A stretch of DNA of 64,000 bases from Acidaminobacterium chupaoyuni (GTDB lineage: Bacteria; Bacillota; Clostridia; Oscillospirales; Butyricicoccaceae): NCBI GenBank assembly GCA_047936785.1, contig CP176394.1. One strand, written 5' to 3'. This document shows, in pieces, positions 54,491 to 63,909 of the stretch (its first letter is position 1; each line of letters starts with the position of its first letter). The translations under genes were made by a program, and so were the position numbers. The notes under the pieces were generated by a model. The model worked only from the letters and a program-made list of their open reading frames with translations. It had not been told where the DNA came from and ran no database searches.

Positions 54491-57298
54491 TTATTCGCAA
54501 AAACCGCCGTTTTCCTGTTTGATGCTTTTGATCGCCCTCAAAAGCTGGTTCATGGAAATCGGTTTTGCGATATGGCCATTCATGCCGCATTCGATGCTTT
54601 TATCGATATCATCGGCATAGGCGTTGGCCGTCATGGCCACGATGGGGATCGATTTTGCCTGCGGATGGGCGCAGGCCCTGATTTTTCTTGTGGCTTCATA
54701 GCCGTTCAGCACCGGCATCTGAATATCCATAAAGATCAAATCATAAGCGCCCGCCGGGCTTTGGCTGAATTTTTGATATCCCAAGTTCCCGTTTTCCGCC
54801 GTATCCACCGCGGCGCCGCAGGATTCCAGCATTCGTTTTGCCACCTTGGCGTTAATGGGATGATCTTCCACCAGCAGAATATGCATCCCCAAAAGCTCGT
54901 TTGCCTTCGGTGCCGCCTGAGTTGGGCGCTCTTCTTTTTCGGCGCTGTAAGATTCATCGATCTCCAGCGGTAAAATCACCGTAAAAACCGAACCCGAACC
55001 GACTTCGCTCTTCACATGGATGGTTCCGCCCTTGGCTTCAATGATGCCTTTCACAATAGAAAGGCCAAGGCCGGTGCCCTCGCTCTGCATTGAATTTTCC
55101 AAGCGGGAAAAAGGCGTAAAAATCGTTTCCAGCTTGTCTTCGGGGATGCCGCATCCGTTATCTTCCACACTGAATTTTACCAGCGAAATATGGGGGTTCG
55201 TCGAAGCTTTTTCTTCGATTTCAAGCTTGATGGCTCCCCCTTCCGCCGTGAACTTCGAAGCGTTGTTGAGCAGGTTGAGCAATACGCGTTTCAGCCGAAC
55301 CGCATCGCCCATGTAATGCTTGTGATGCAGGCTTTGGGTCAGCTGAAAGCTCTGCTTTTTCTCGGCCAGCAAAATAGCCATGATCTCCTGGATGCTCACG
55401 ATCTGCGCTGCCAGATCGAACGGCTCTTTTATCTCGCCCGTGTTTCCGCTTTCGATCAGCGACATATCCAGAATATCGTTGATGATGTTCAGCAGATGCT
55501 GTGATGCCTGTTCGATCACTGTCAGGCTTTCCATCACCTTATCGGGGTGATCGATCTCCTGCTTGGCCAGTTCCGTCATGCCCATGATGGCGTTCATAGG
55601 GGTTCTGATGTCATGCGACATCCGCGAAAGAAAACTGCTTTTCGCCTGATTGGAATGTTCGGCCAGGGTCAGCGCTTCCTCAAGCGCTTCGTTCTTCTTC
55701 TCCCGTTCCTGATAATCCCGCGTGATATCGGTTCTCACCAGACAGATCATTTTTGTTTTTTGATCGCTGTAAAAGATATGCAGCTTTTTATGGCCGATGC
55801 TGCCATCGGGGTTTCGTGAGCGGTAATAAGTGAAGTAATCCCCCTCGCGATCCAACCGGGCCACCATATTTTCGATCTTTGATTCTTCGATACACCGCTC
55901 GATCTCATCTTCGGCCACATATCGATAGATAAACTCCACATTTTTTTGGTAAAAATCTTCTCCGGTCAACGCGGGAAGTTCCAATCCCTCCCGGTTTTGC
56001 GTATACATGGTATAATAACCCGTCGCGGCGTTGATCTGGGTGATAAAATCAAATTCCGCGCTTACCACGCCGTTGATAAGAATCTCTTTGTTTTTCTGCT
56101 GCGTGATATCCATGGCATAAATAATGGCTTCCACATCGCTGTTTTCGGGATTCCGGATCATTTCGACCGTTGTTTTGCCCCAAATCTGCTTGTTCTGCCC
56201 CGTAACAAAAATATGCTCCAGGCTGACGGAATTCTGACCGTTTTCAAAAGCCTCCAATAATGCCTTTCTTGAAAAAACCGCGCGGAACTTTTCTTCCGCC
56301 TGCTGATCGATGCAGCGCCCCGCGGCATATTCCAAAACGGAATCCGCCGTCTGATATTTTTTCGAATCGGCTATTCTGGATAAAACCCGATCACCTGTCA
56401 TGAACCGGTTTTGTGTCAGATTCATTTTGAACGACCCAAGCGCCTTTTCATAAAGCGATTGCCGGAACTTTTCCGATTGGCGATACCGTTCTTCGGCATA
56501 CTTCTGTTCGGTGATATCCTCACTGGTTCCCAGCGCCCTCAGCGGCTTTCCGTCTTTGCCGAAGAAAGTGGTATATTTCACTTTTTTCCAGGCGATCCCG
56601 CCGCCCGGCTCATTGACTTTGATGGAAATTTCGAGATGCGGAACCCCTTCTTTCAGTTTCTGATGGGCCATACGGAATTCCTGCGCATATTCCGCATGGA
56701 TAAAACCGCTTTCGATCACGCATTCGGGGTAGTTTTCCATCACAGGCGGCATGTTCAGATCACGAATCGATTTGAATCCGTTGATGCAGGATCCTTTCCG
56801 GATATCATATTCCCAAAACATAATGTTGGTATGATCCATCACGGCCATCAGCTCCTGCCGAGCTTCCTGCTGTTTTTGTCTGGCCTCCATTTCCGGGGTA
56901 ATATCAAGGTATACCGCATAATAATTCGCATTACCATCGGCGGTGGTCACAAAACTGCCCCTTTGGTTCACCCAGCGGTATTCCCCGTTCCCATTGTTGA
57001 CGCGATAATTCAAGTTCATGGGCAGGCGGTTTTCAACAGCTTTTTCCACCCGCTGTGAAAGCCACGGCAAATCTTCGGGATGCACACTGTTCAGGGCATT
57101 TTCTGCATAAAGATCCATCAGGCGCTCACGGGTGTTCCCCATCATTTTGCACCAGTTATCGCTCAAATAAAGCGGCGACAGGCGTTTGCCCTCGACGCGA
57201 AAAACCACAAATCCCCCCGGGAACTTTTCCACAAAGTTTGTCGGGAGCTCAGGGGGCTGTTGCGGGCCTTTCTTTGCTTCTTGATCCATCATTACCAT
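54491..57298 (-). CDS. PAS-domain hybrid histidine kinase with receiver domain
   Basis: About 935 residues with no membrane segment, so probably cytoplasmic. The N-terminal half has two or more PAS domains (PGGFVVFRVEG..LYLSDNWCKMMG; VMDHTNIMFWEYDI, each followed by a PAC-like AVYLDITPEMEAR / LGTSEDITEQKYAE) and a further PAS-like region near 400-550. The kinase core has FLSRMSHDIRTPMNAIMG, LLNLLNNASKF, VEDNGCGIP and GTGLGLSIVKG. A receiver domain ends the protein (ILLVEDHPINAKVAKRM, FMDIQMPVLNG). No output regulator is adjacent. The start is uncertain: 57298 is one of several ATGs near a TATAAA-like element; 57292 is equally possible. Confidence 0.87.
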   Translation of the reverse strand: MVMMDQEAKKGPQQPPELPTNFVEKFPGGFVVFRVEGKRLSPLYLSDNWCKMMGNTRERLMDLYAENALNSVHPEDLPWLSQRVEKAVENRLPMNLNYRVNNGNGEYRWVNQRGSFVTTADGNANYYAVYLDITPEMEARQKQQEARQELMAVMDHTNIMFWEYDIRKGSCINGFKSIRDLNMPPVMENYPECVIESGFIHAEYAQEFRMAHQKLKEGVPHLEISIKVNEPGGGIAWKKVKYTTFFGKDGKPLRALGTSEDITEQKYAEERYRQSEKFRQSLYEKALGSFKMNLTQNRFMTGDRVLSRIADSKKYQTADSVLEYAAGRCIDQQAEEKFRAVFSRKALLEAFENGQNSVSLEHIFVTGQNKQIWGKTTVEMIRNPENSDVEAIIYAMDITQQKNKEILINGVVSAEFDFITQINAATGYYTMYTQNREGLELPALTGEDFYQKNVEFIYRYVAEDEIERCIEESKIENMVARLDREGDYFTYYRSRNPDGSIGHKKLHIFYSDQKTKMICLVRTDITRDYQEREKKNEALEEALTLAEHSNQAKSSFLSRMSHDIRTPMNAIMGMTELAKQEIDHPDKVMESLTVIEQASQHLLNIINDILDMSLIESGNTGEIKEPFDLAAQIVSIQEIMAILLAEKKQSFQLTQSLHHKHYMGDAVRLKRVLLNLLNNASKFTAEGGAIKLEIEEKASTNPHISLVKFSVEDNGCGIPEDKLETIFTPFSRLENSMQSEGTGLGLSIVKGIIEAKGGTIHVKSEVGSGSVFTVILPLEIDESYSAEKEERPTQAAPKANELLGMHILLVEDHPINAKVAKRMLESCGAAVDTAENGNLGYQKFSQSPAGAYDLIFMDIQMPVLNGYEATRKIRACAHPQAKSIPIVAMTANAYADDIDKSIECGMNGHIAKPISMNQLLRAIKSIKQENGGFCE

Positions 57299-57447
57299 CG
57301 CCCATTCATAAAAGTTGTTCTGTTCTATTCTGTTATTTATGATATTCTGATGATTTTTTATCACAGCTTTATACTATTCAAAATCTATCACATCTTTTTA
57401 AAAAATACAATCACTTTCAATGGCTGTGTTTGTTTCATGCCCGAACG

Positions 57448-57486
57448 AAAAAGGCGATATCTGTCATTCGCAGATATCGCCTTTTT
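57448..57486 (-). terminator. Terminator after the MATE gene
   Basis: Perfect 16-base arms AAAAAGGCGATATCTG / CAGATATCGCCTTTTT with a 7-base loop, between the MATE transporter and the kinase gene, both on the minus strand. Confidence 0.93.
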
Positions 57487-57502
57487 ATGATCTTGTGTTG
57501 TT

Positions 57503-58855
57503 TTACAGGTTGCCCAGCAGGTTTTTTTCTTTCCATTTGCCGCCCTTCCAGCGCCAAAGAAACAGAAAAGCGCGAAAGCATTCATCCAGTGCCATGGCCA
57601 CCCAAAGGCCCACGAGGCCCCAGCCCAGCCGAATGGCAAAAAGCCAGCCCAGCCCCACCGCCACAAGCCACGCGCTGATGATGCAGATCGTCACAGGGAA
57701 ACGGATATCGCCGATGGCCTGCAGCGAGCGCACCATCACGATATTGACAGCCCTGCCCAGCTCCAGCGCGATCTCACAGAGCGCTATTTTTTGAAACAGC
57801 TCGATCACGCGCTGATCTTTGGTCATAAGCCCGGCCAGCGGTTTTGCAAAAATGCAGACAAGCACCGACATCACAAGCGCTGTTTTCAGCGAGATCTTCA
57901 GCGTTGCGTTCACACGCTCGGCCGTTGCATCGATCTGCCTGGCCCCCATCAGGTAACCCACCACGATCTGCGCCGCCTGTGAAATCGCCGAAACATAGAT
58001 ATAAGAAAAGTTGGCGAACATATTGGCATAAACGCGCGTTGTGATCACATATACCGGCAGCAGATTGCAGATGCTTTGTATCACCACCTGCGATAAGCTG
58101 TAAGAAAGCGATTCCCCCGCCGAAGGCACGCCGATGCCCAAAAGCTTTTTCAACAAAGCCCGCGGGAACGGCACCAGCGAAGAGAATTTGATTTTCTCCC
58201 CCCTGATCTTGCGGAACATCACGATGATGACGATGGCGCCGATCAGCCGGCTGACCACGCTTGAAATGGCGGCGCCCGCCACACCCATCGGCGGGATGCC
58301 GAACATCCCGTTGATCAAAATCATATTGCCGAAAATATTCAAAATATTGACGCCCACCGAAACCACCATGGTCTGTTTCATCATCGCATTGCTGCGAAAG
58401 AAAGCGGTATAAGTGAGATAGACCGCCTGAAGGACCATGCCCGCGCCGATGATCCTCAAATAAATCACGCCGTCTTTCATCAATTCCTGCGGCAAACTCA
58501 TCATGCGGAAGATCAAAGGGCTTCCAAACAGCAAAAGCGCGCTGATCATGCCGCTGAAAAAAACATTGACAACGATGGAAAGCGCATAAGTCTGCTGGAT
58601 ATGACCGCGCTCTTTGGCGCCGCTGTATTGAGAGATCAAAATGGTGGATGCCGTGCAGATGACGCTGAAGGTGATCAGCAGCAAATTCAAGATCTGGTTG
58701 GCGTTGCCGATGGCGGCGACCCCCTGCTGAGAATAGCGCCCCACCATGATCTGATCCACATTGCCCACCAGCATCTGCAGGATCAATTCGATAAAGATCG
58801 GCCAGGTGAGTTTCATCACATAGCTTTTTTGATTCATTTGCCCTAAAAGTTCCAT
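57503..58855 (-). CDS. MATE family efflux transporter
   Basis: 450 residues with twelve predicted membrane segments in two six-helix halves. Opening KLTWPIFIELILQMLVGNVDQIMVGRYS and the second half's LIGIGVPSAGESLSYSLSQVV-type motif place it in the NorM/DinF-like MATE group, cation-coupled exporters of drugs and other hydrophobic cations. The start ATG at 58855 has GGAGG 5 bases upstream; an ATG four codons earlier overlaps that ribosome site and is rejected. Substrate unknown. It stands alone with a terminator. Confidence 0.9.
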   Translation of the reverse strand: MELLGQMNQKSYVMKLTWPIFIELILQMLVGNVDQIMVGRYSQQGVAAIGNANQILNLLLITFSVICTASTILISQYSGAKERGHIQQTYALSIVVNVFFSGMISALLLFGSPLIFRMMSLPQELMKDGVIYLRIIGAGMVLQAVYLTYTAFFRSNAMMKQTMVVSVGVNILNIFGNMILINGMFGIPPMGVAGAAISSVVSRLIGAIVIIVMFRKIRGEKIKFSSLVPFPRALLKKLLGIGVPSAGESLSYSLSQVVIQSICNLLPVYVITTRVYANMFANFSYIYVSAISQAAQIVVGYLMGARQIDATAERVNATLKISLKTALVMSVLVCIFAKPLAGLMTKDQRVIELFQKIALCEIALELGRAVNIVMVRSLQAIGDIRFPVTICIISAWLVAVGLGWLFAIRLGWGLVGLWVAMALDECFRAFLFLWRWKGGKWKEKNLLGNL

Positions 58856-59040
58856 GCATACCTCCAAACTGTTTTTCTTTACTTTTTATTCACAAAAAAT
58901 GCGAATTACAGTCATAAACTCCGGTTATACTAAACATGCAATCGGAAATCGATCCTTCCCCGGTTGATGCCGGTTGCTTGTTCCCTTAGCAGCACCATTA
59001 TTCGTTTTTCATAACCCATCTCACTCTTCTTTTTTAACGC

Positions 59041-59080
59041 AAAAACACCTCGGATGACGGCCGGGGTGTTTTTGTTTTTT
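59041..59080 (-). terminator. Terminator after the metallophosphoesterase gene
   Basis: Arms AAAAACACC / GGTGTTTTT with a GC-rich interior; T-runs on both strands. It serves the minus-strand gene ending at 59136. Confidence 0.75.
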
Positions 59081-59135
59081 ATTGCTTTTTAGGTTTCCTG
59101 TTCATCGATCTATATTTTTGGGTCCCGCCGAATAT

Positions 59136-59942
59136 TCAATCAACGGGATAAGGCTTGGTTTTCAAAGTTTTGCTTTCTTTCACCACTTCTTTGATTTTCA
59201 CCGAAAAGCCATCCTCTTCGCTGAACCTGCAAAGCTGCCAGGCGCAATGATCGGTATACCGCAGCTGTGTCTCTTCTGTTTCAATGCCAAAAGACAAGGA
59301 ATTTGAAATAAAATGAGGGATGCCCATCAGTTCCCCTGTTTCCGCATGGTGTAGATGCCCCGTAAAAATACCTTTGATCTCGCTTAGTTCCAAACAGGCT
59401 TTCAAAGCATCGGGCATTTTCATGGCCAGCCGCTGTTTTTGGGCGCAGAGCGGATGGTGCAAAATCAGAAGCGTTCCGCAGGGCGCGGGTTCCCGCAGAA
59501 TATCATGCAGAACGATCAGCTGTTCTTCTGTCAGTTCGCCATCCATTGGGCAAGTGTATGCCGAATCCAGCGCGACCACCCGCAGCCCGCCCACGCGGCT
59601 GCTGCGGATATAAGGCGCATCCTCTTTCGGCAGCCAGCCTTCCAGGCCCAGGCACATGGCCTTGCGGCGATCGTGGTTTCCCGCCGCCGCAAAGATCGGG
59701 ATCCCCGGCAAAAATCTTTGGAACAAATTTTTTACCGCTCTATATTCTTCCACTTCGCCCTCGTGAACAATATCGCCCGTCAGCAAGACAAACTGCAAAG
59801 GTTCTTTGGCGGCTTGCAGCAGGGCTTCTTCCAGAACATCGCGGGGGTTATGGGCGATTTGGGGCAGGCTTTTCACAAATTCGCTGCTGTTTTTGGCAAT
59901 AAAATGAATATCGCTGAAATGCGCAAACTGAAATTCTTCCAT
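59136..59942 (-). CDS. Calcineurin-like metallophosphoesterase
   Basis: 268 residues. Metal-site motifs of the family in order: HFSDIHF (about residues 8-14), LTGDIVHEGE (near 56-65), AAGNHDRR (near 88-95), LLILHHPL (near 165-172) and TGHLHHAE (near 202-209). Close relatives hydrolyse cyclic nucleotides or other phosphodiesters (Icc/CpdA type); the exact substrate cannot be told. The ATG at 59942 has GAGGG about 8 bases upstream; a much longer frame upstream has no homology-like sequence and is rejected. Alone on the minus strand. Confidence 0.9.
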   Translation of the reverse strand: MEEFQFAHFSDIHFIAKNSSEFVKSLPQIAHNPRDVLEEALLQAAKEPLQFVLLTGDIVHEGEVEEYRAVKNLFQRFLPGIPIFAAAGNHDRRKAMCLGLEGWLPKEDAPYIRSSRVGGLRVVALDSAYTCPMDGELTEEQLIVLHDILREPAPCGTLLILHHPLCAQKQRLAMKMPDALKACLELSEIKGIFTGHLHHAETGELMGIPHFISNSLSFGIETEETQLRYTDHCAWQLCRFSEEDGFSVKIKEVVKESKTLKTKPYPVD

Positions 59943-60147
59943 GCTCTTCCCTCTTTTTCTCACCGCTGCGTGGCTTTTTTCACCGGCAGATCTTTGCCTT
60001 CTTCTGCTTTGTGATGCTTTTATTATAATGTTGCTTTTCCTTCCCTGCAACCCATAAAATGAAGGCGGCGCAAAAATCATGTTTCGGCGCGCCTGCTTCT
60101 TTTGGCAAATGCTCTCCCGAAAACCACGCACACTTTCCCCTTGCAAT

Positions 60148-60188
60148 AAAAACGCCATGGGCGGGATATTCTCCTTTCCATGGCGTTT
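60148..60188 (-). terminator. Terminator after the VOC protein gene
   Basis: AAACGCCATGG / CCATGGCGTTT stem with a 17-base loop and five Ts on the minus strand. Confidence 0.8.
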
Positions 60189-60276
60189 CCTTCCGCGCCG
60201 CCTTCTCAAAAGGCCATCAGGCCCTTTCAAGCCGCGGCACTGCGTTTTTCATCAGAGATGACGGATGGCGCTGTGT

Positions 60277-60711
60277 TTATAAAACCAGCATGTCTTTTTC
60301 ATCGAATTCGAAATTGGGGCCCCACGCGACTTCCCAATAATAACCGTCAGGATCCGCGAAATAAGCATGGAAACCGCCCCAGAACACTTCCTGCGGCTCT
60401 TTCACAACGGTGGCCCCCGCTTTGCGGGCCAGTTCTGTCACTTCGATCACTTCTTCTTTGCTTTTGGCGTTATAGGCCAGTGTAATGCCGCCAAAACCCG
60501 TGCCCAAGGCCGGCGGAGCGCTCTCGCTGATATCCTTTGCCAGAAGGTCCAGCGGATAAAGTTCCAGCTTGGTTCCGGATGTGCTGAAGAAAATCACCGG
60601 CGGATGATCGTCTTTCTCCTCTGTTTGAAAGCCCAGGCCGTCACGGTAGAATCGAATGGCTTTTCCCATATCTCTCACGCCCAGGCAGATAATATTCATG
60701 CGGTTCATCAT
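60277..60711 (-). CDS. VOC (glyoxalase/bleomycin-resistance-like) family protein
   Basis: 144 residues. Two beta-alpha-beta-beta-beta modules: NIICLGVRDMGKAIRFYRDGLGF in the first and VTELARKAGATVVKEPQEVFWGGFHAYFADPDGYYWEVAW in the second. The Glu of GTKLELYPL and the C-terminal YYWEVAW are metal-ligand positions in the family. Members act as dioxygenases, lyases or binding proteins; no specific role is evident. The ATG at 60711 has AAGGAG 6 bases upstream; the frame that extends into the tRNA genes is rejected. Confidence 0.88.
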   Translation of the reverse strand: MMNRMNIICLGVRDMGKAIRFYRDGLGFQTEEKDDHPPVIFFSTSGTKLELYPLDLLAKDISESAPPALGTGFGGITLAYNAKSKEEVIEVTELARKAGATVVKEPQEVFWGGFHAYFADPDGYYWEVAWGPNFEFDEKDMLVL

Positions 60712-60752
60712 CACACGCTCCTTCTGCAAAATGCTTGTCTTATTCGGGTATG

Positions 60753-60798
60753 AAAAAAAGGTATAGCCTAAGCTTTTGCCTAAACGATACCTTTTTTT
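60753..60798 (-). terminator. Terminator of the Met-Glu-Val-Glu tRNA operon
   Basis: AAAAAAAGGTAT / ATACCTTTTTTT arms across a 22-base loop with T-run on the minus strand, directly after the last tRNA. Confidence 0.85.
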
Positions 60799-60873
60799 TG
60801 GTGACCCGTGCGAGAATCGAACTCGCGATACCGCCGTGAAAGGGCGGTGTCTTAACCTCTTGACCAACGGGCC
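60799..60873 (-). tRNA. tRNA-Glu (TTC), copy 2 of the operon
   Basis: 75 bases, anticodon TTC in CCTTTCACGG, GTTCGATTC T-loop, encoded CCA. The sequence is identical to the copy at 61054-61128. Confidence 0.95.
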
Positions 60874-60941
60874 GTTTATAGATTTTTTAGTGAAAAATAG
60901 CGTTCCTCATTCATATTTCATAATGGGGAACGCCATTACTC

Positions 60942-61018
60942 TGGTGGAGACAGTTGGGCTCGAACCAACGACCTCTCGCGTGTGAGGCGAACGCTCTAAC
61001 CAGCTGAGCTATGCCTCC
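60942..61018 (-). tRNA. tRNA-Val (CAC)
   Basis: 77 bases, anticodon CAC in CCTCACACG, encoded CCA. Confidence 0.94.
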
Positions 61019-61053
61019 AGAGAAGCAGAAGAAAACTTCTGCTGTTTCAAAAA

Positions 61054-61128
61054 TGGTGACCCGTGCGAGAATCGAACTCGCGATACCGCCGTGAAAGGGC
61101 GGTGTCTTAACCTCTTGACCAACGGGCC
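61054..61128 (-). tRNA. tRNA-Glu (TTC), copy 1
   Basis: 75 bases, identical to the 60799-60873 copy. Confidence 0.95.
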
Positions 61129-61133
61129 AAACA

Positions 61134-61210
61134 TGGTAGCGGCAGTGGGACTTGAACCTACGACCGTTCGGGTATGAACCGAATGCTCTAGCCAACTGAG
61201 CTATGCCGCC
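61134..61210 (-). tRNA. tRNA-Met (CAT), elongator type
   Basis: 77 bases, anticodon CAT in GGTTCATACC, GGCGGCATAGCTCAG acceptor and D-arm as in elongator tRNA-Met, encoded CCA. First gene of the tRNA operon. Confidence 0.92.
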
Positions 61211-61231
61211 GTACCGATGCGAGCAAGATAT

Positions 61232-61260
61232 ATTATATCGGCGGCTCGCATGAAAGTCAA
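61232..61260 (-). promoter_or_regulatory. Promoter of the tRNA operon
   Basis: Minus strand: TTGACT (61255-61260), 17-base spacer, perfect TATAAT (61232-61237), 22 bases before tRNA-Met. Confidence 0.85.
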
Positions 61261-61301
61261 TACTTTTTTCAAACTTTTTCGCATTTTTTTGAAAATGCTG
61301 C

Positions 61302-62087
61302 TTACATCATTTTAACGGTATAATAAACGGCCTCGATGAAGATCACGCCGATCAGCGTATACATGGCATAATATCCCCAGGGCGCGCCCAAGAAAAACGC
61401 AGCCGCCAGCACAGCCGCCCCCAGCAGCACCGCCGCCAGCACGAACAGATGCCTTGTGTTCTGGCCGTAAACGGCGATTTTTCGTTTGCCGAAGCGGATC
61501 TTTCCCCCGTTTTTTCGCGTAGCCAGATAAACGCCTTCCATCAGCAGGCAGATCACCAGGCCCAGGGCCAAAAACACTACCACGATGCCCGAAAAGCTTG
61601 TGCTGCCATGGGTCTGCATGACCAGCCATGCGCAAAACACCACGCCTGTCAGCCCCGCCGCAACAGTGAAAAATTCGCGCAGATAAACGCTGTAGATCAA
61701 ATAAAGCAATGCACAAACGGGAATGAGAATATAAGCGATGCGTGTTGCCCGCTCAACGCCAAGGCCGGTGATCATCCAGGAACAGATCGCCAGCAAAACG
61801 CCGAACATCATCAGCCCTGTGCCGTTAAACAAAGTCTCGTGGTTATATTTGCCCTTTTTTAAAGCTGTCACATTCCAGATCAGCCCGAAAACAAAACCCG
61901 CAATGCCCAGATAAACGCCGATTTTCGAAGCCACCAACCCCGTTGTGATCGATGACGCATAAGTCAGACAGTTTCTTAAATATGTAGTAAACGCAATGAG
62001 CAAAATTCCACCGCCGAACATGGTCAAAACGCGGTTGGTCACATAATCGTGCTCTACATTCTGCATTTTCTTATTTTGCTTATTCAA
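61302..62087 (-). CDS. Multi-pass membrane protein of unknown function
   Basis: About 261 residues with eight hydrophobic segments spread over most of its length (for example GGGILLIAFTTYLRN, GVYLGIAGFVFGLIW, LMMFGVLLAICSWMI, AYILIPVCALLYLIYSVYL, FSGIVVVFLALGLVICLLM) and a basic stretch before the last two. No family recognised. The TTG at 62087 is the likely start: GGAG lies 9 bases upstream and the gene then begins right after the rsmE stop. An ATG eight codons later lacks a site. Expressed with rsmE and perhaps prmA. Confidence 0.75.
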   Translation of the reverse strand: MNKQNKKMQNVEHDYVTNRVLTMFGGGILLIAFTTYLRNCLTYASSITTGLVASKIGVYLGIAGFVFGLIWNVTALKKGKYNHETLFNGTGLMMFGVLLAICSWMITGLGVERATRIAYILIPVCALLYLIYSVYLREFFTVAAGLTGVVFCAWLVMQTHGSTSFSGIVVVFLALGLVICLLMEGVYLATRKNGGKIRFGKRKIAVYGQNTRHLFVLAAVLLGAAVLAAAFFLGAPWGYYAMYTLIGVIFIEAVYYTVKMM

Positions 62088-62091
62088 GTTC

Positions 62092-62838
62092 TCACACTCC
62101 AAAATCAAAATTCGATGTCTCATACATAATGGCGCATAATGCCGCCAGCGGCGCTGTTTCACAGCGCAAAATGCGGTTGCCGATCGAAACGGAAGGGATC
62201 GAAGCTTCCAGCGCCTGCCGGGCTTCTTCCTGAGAAAATCCGCCTTCCGGGCCTGTGATCACCGCAAACGAAGAGTCCTGCCGGTGTTCCTGTAAAATTG
62301 TTTTCAGCGAAGACCGATTTTCCTTCTCATATAAAAGCAAAGGGCATTGTGATAACGCCGCCTGTTTCAGCGCCTGTTGATAAGTGCATATCTCGCCGAT
62401 CTCGACGATTTTGCCGCGCAGCGACTGTTTGCAGGCTTCCAGCGCGATCTTCTGCATTCTTGCCTGTTTTTTGGCGCTTTCTTTGGCGTCAACCTTTATA
62501 ACACAATAGCGCGAAGTGAACGGAACGATGCGGGATACCCCCAGTTCCACTGCTTTCTGGATCAGAAAATCAAAGCGTTCCCCTTTGGAAAGCCCCGCAT
62601 ACAGCGTTACTTCCGCCGTGGGTTCGGTTTGTGACGGTCTGGCAGAATCCAGCCGAACCTGCACCCGTTCTTGATCGATGCTGCAAAGAATTCCGGAATA
62701 ATCCGTTCCCTGCCCATCGCATAGCTCCAGTTCTTCCCCCACCCGTTTGCGCAGCACGCGCACGATATGCTGAGAATCTTCGGGGGTCAGAAGAATGCGA
62801 CCTTCTGTGATGTGATCTTTATCAATAAAAAACCGCAA
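62092..62838 (-). CDS. rsmE: 16S rRNA (uracil1498-N3)-methyltransferase
   Basis: Methylates U1498 in the decoding region of 16S rRNA with S-adenosylmethionine. 248 residues, SPOUT fold with an N-terminal PUA-like domain. Landmarks: RFFIDKDHI, HIVRVLRKRVGEELELCDG, KGERFDFLIQKAVELGVSRIVPF, ITGPEGGFSQEEA and the knotted SIGNRILRCETAPLAAL. TTG at 62838 is preferred as start because GGAGG lies 9 bases upstream and the protein then opens with RFFID as in the family; an ATG nine codons earlier has no site. prmA is upstream, the usual prmA-rsmE pair. Confidence 0.93.
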   Translation of the reverse strand: MRFFIDKDHITEGRILLTPEDSQHIVRVLRKRVGEELELCDGQGTDYSGILCSIDQERVQVRLDSARPSQTEPTAEVTLYAGLSKGERFDFLIQKAVELGVSRIVPFTSRYCVIKVDAKESAKKQARMQKIALEACKQSLRGKIVEIGEICTYQQALKQAALSQCPLLLYEKENRSSLKTILQEHRQDSSFAVITGPEGGFSQEEARQALEASIPSVSIGNRILRCETAPLAALCAIMYETSNFDFGV

Positions 62839-62940
62839 ACCGCAGATCCTCCATTCTATCCTCATGGCAATACAAAATATTTTAGCAAAAAAGCGATAAC
62901 TTGTCCATAGCCAAAGAGAAGTTATAGAGGAAAACTTTTC

Positions 62941-63909
62941 TTATTTCCGGTGTTTTAAATGGATCATCACCCAGCCGTCGCGATGAGATTCCCGGCTGAA
63001 AAGCATTTGCTGCTTCTGATAGGCGGCTTCCACTTCGGCGCATCTTTCTTCAATAATGCCCGAAAGCAGCAAATCGCCTTCTTTGGTCAGCCATTTGCAA
63101 AGCAGCGGCGCCATGGCGATCAGCACATCGGCCACAATGTTGGCGGTGATCAGGTCATATTGCCCCTGCACAGCGTCAAAGGTTGCCTGCGAACTTAAAA
63201 AATCGCCGCAGTAAACGGCCGTTCTTTCCTTTGCAATGCCGTTTTTGGCTAAATTTTCGCGGGTGGCTGCTGCGGCGTTTTCTTCCACATCGCAGCAAAC
63301 AGCCCGTTCGGCCCCCAGAAGCAGGCCCGCGATCGCTAAAATGCCGCTGCCGCATCCGGCATCCAGCATCGTTCTGCCCGCGCAATCCATGCTTTCCAGT
63401 TCCTCCAGGCACAGCCGGGTGGTGGCGTGGCTTCCCGTTCCAAAGCTCGAAGCCGGATCCATCGTCAAAACGGTGCATCCTTCGATAGGCTCCACTTCTT
63501 CCCACGAAGGCCTTACCATCAGACGCCGGCCCACGCGGAACGGTTTATAATATTGCTTCCAGTTGTTTTCCCAATCCTCGCTCTGCACGCTTTTCTTTTC
63601 GAAACGCAGCGTGCCCCAGCCGCTTGCTTCCGCCTCGCGGCCCATCTGCGCGATCCTTGCCTGCGCTTCCTGCGCGGCGATCATGCCCGCTTCGTCTTCA
63701 TTTAAATAAAAGCGCACCGTGACGGCGCCCTTTTTTTCCACCACCAGTTTCTCATCGATATAATCCCAGCGCGGCGAAGGCGCGTTCATCAGGTCTTCCA
63801 GATCCTGCGGGTCATCCACCACAAATCCGCCGGCGATATCTTCCAGACGCTCGGTGATCTGTTCGGCGCCTGCCGTGGTGGTTTCTATGGTAATTTCAAT
63901 AAAATTCAT
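62941..63909 (-). CDS. prmA: Ribosomal protein L11 methyltransferase
   Basis: Trimethylates ribosomal protein L11 using S-adenosylmethionine. 322 residues. N-terminal substrate-recognition domain (FIEITIETTTAGAEQITERLEDI) followed by the class I methyltransferase domain with MDPASSFGTGSHATTRLCLEEL, the SAM-binding LDAGCGSGILAIAGLLLGA and DLITANIVADVL. The ATG at 63909 has AAAGGA 8 bases upstream; the frame to 63978 is not needed. Nothing readable lies between it and the right edge of the window. Confidence 0.95.
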   Translation of the reverse strand: MNFIEITIETTTAGAEQITERLEDIAGGFVVDDPQDLEDLMNAPSPRWDYIDEKLVVEKKGAVTVRFYLNEDEAGMIAAQEAQARIAQMGREAEASGWGTLRFEKKSVQSEDWENNWKQYYKPFRVGRRLMVRPSWEEVEPIEGCTVLTMDPASSFGTGSHATTRLCLEELESMDCAGRTMLDAGCGSGILAIAGLLLGAERAVCCDVEENAAAATRENLAKNGIAKERTAVYCGDFLSSQATFDAVQGQYDLITANIVADVLIAMAPLLCKWLTKEGDLLLSGIIEERCAEVEAAYQKQQMLFSRESHRDGWVMIHLKHRK

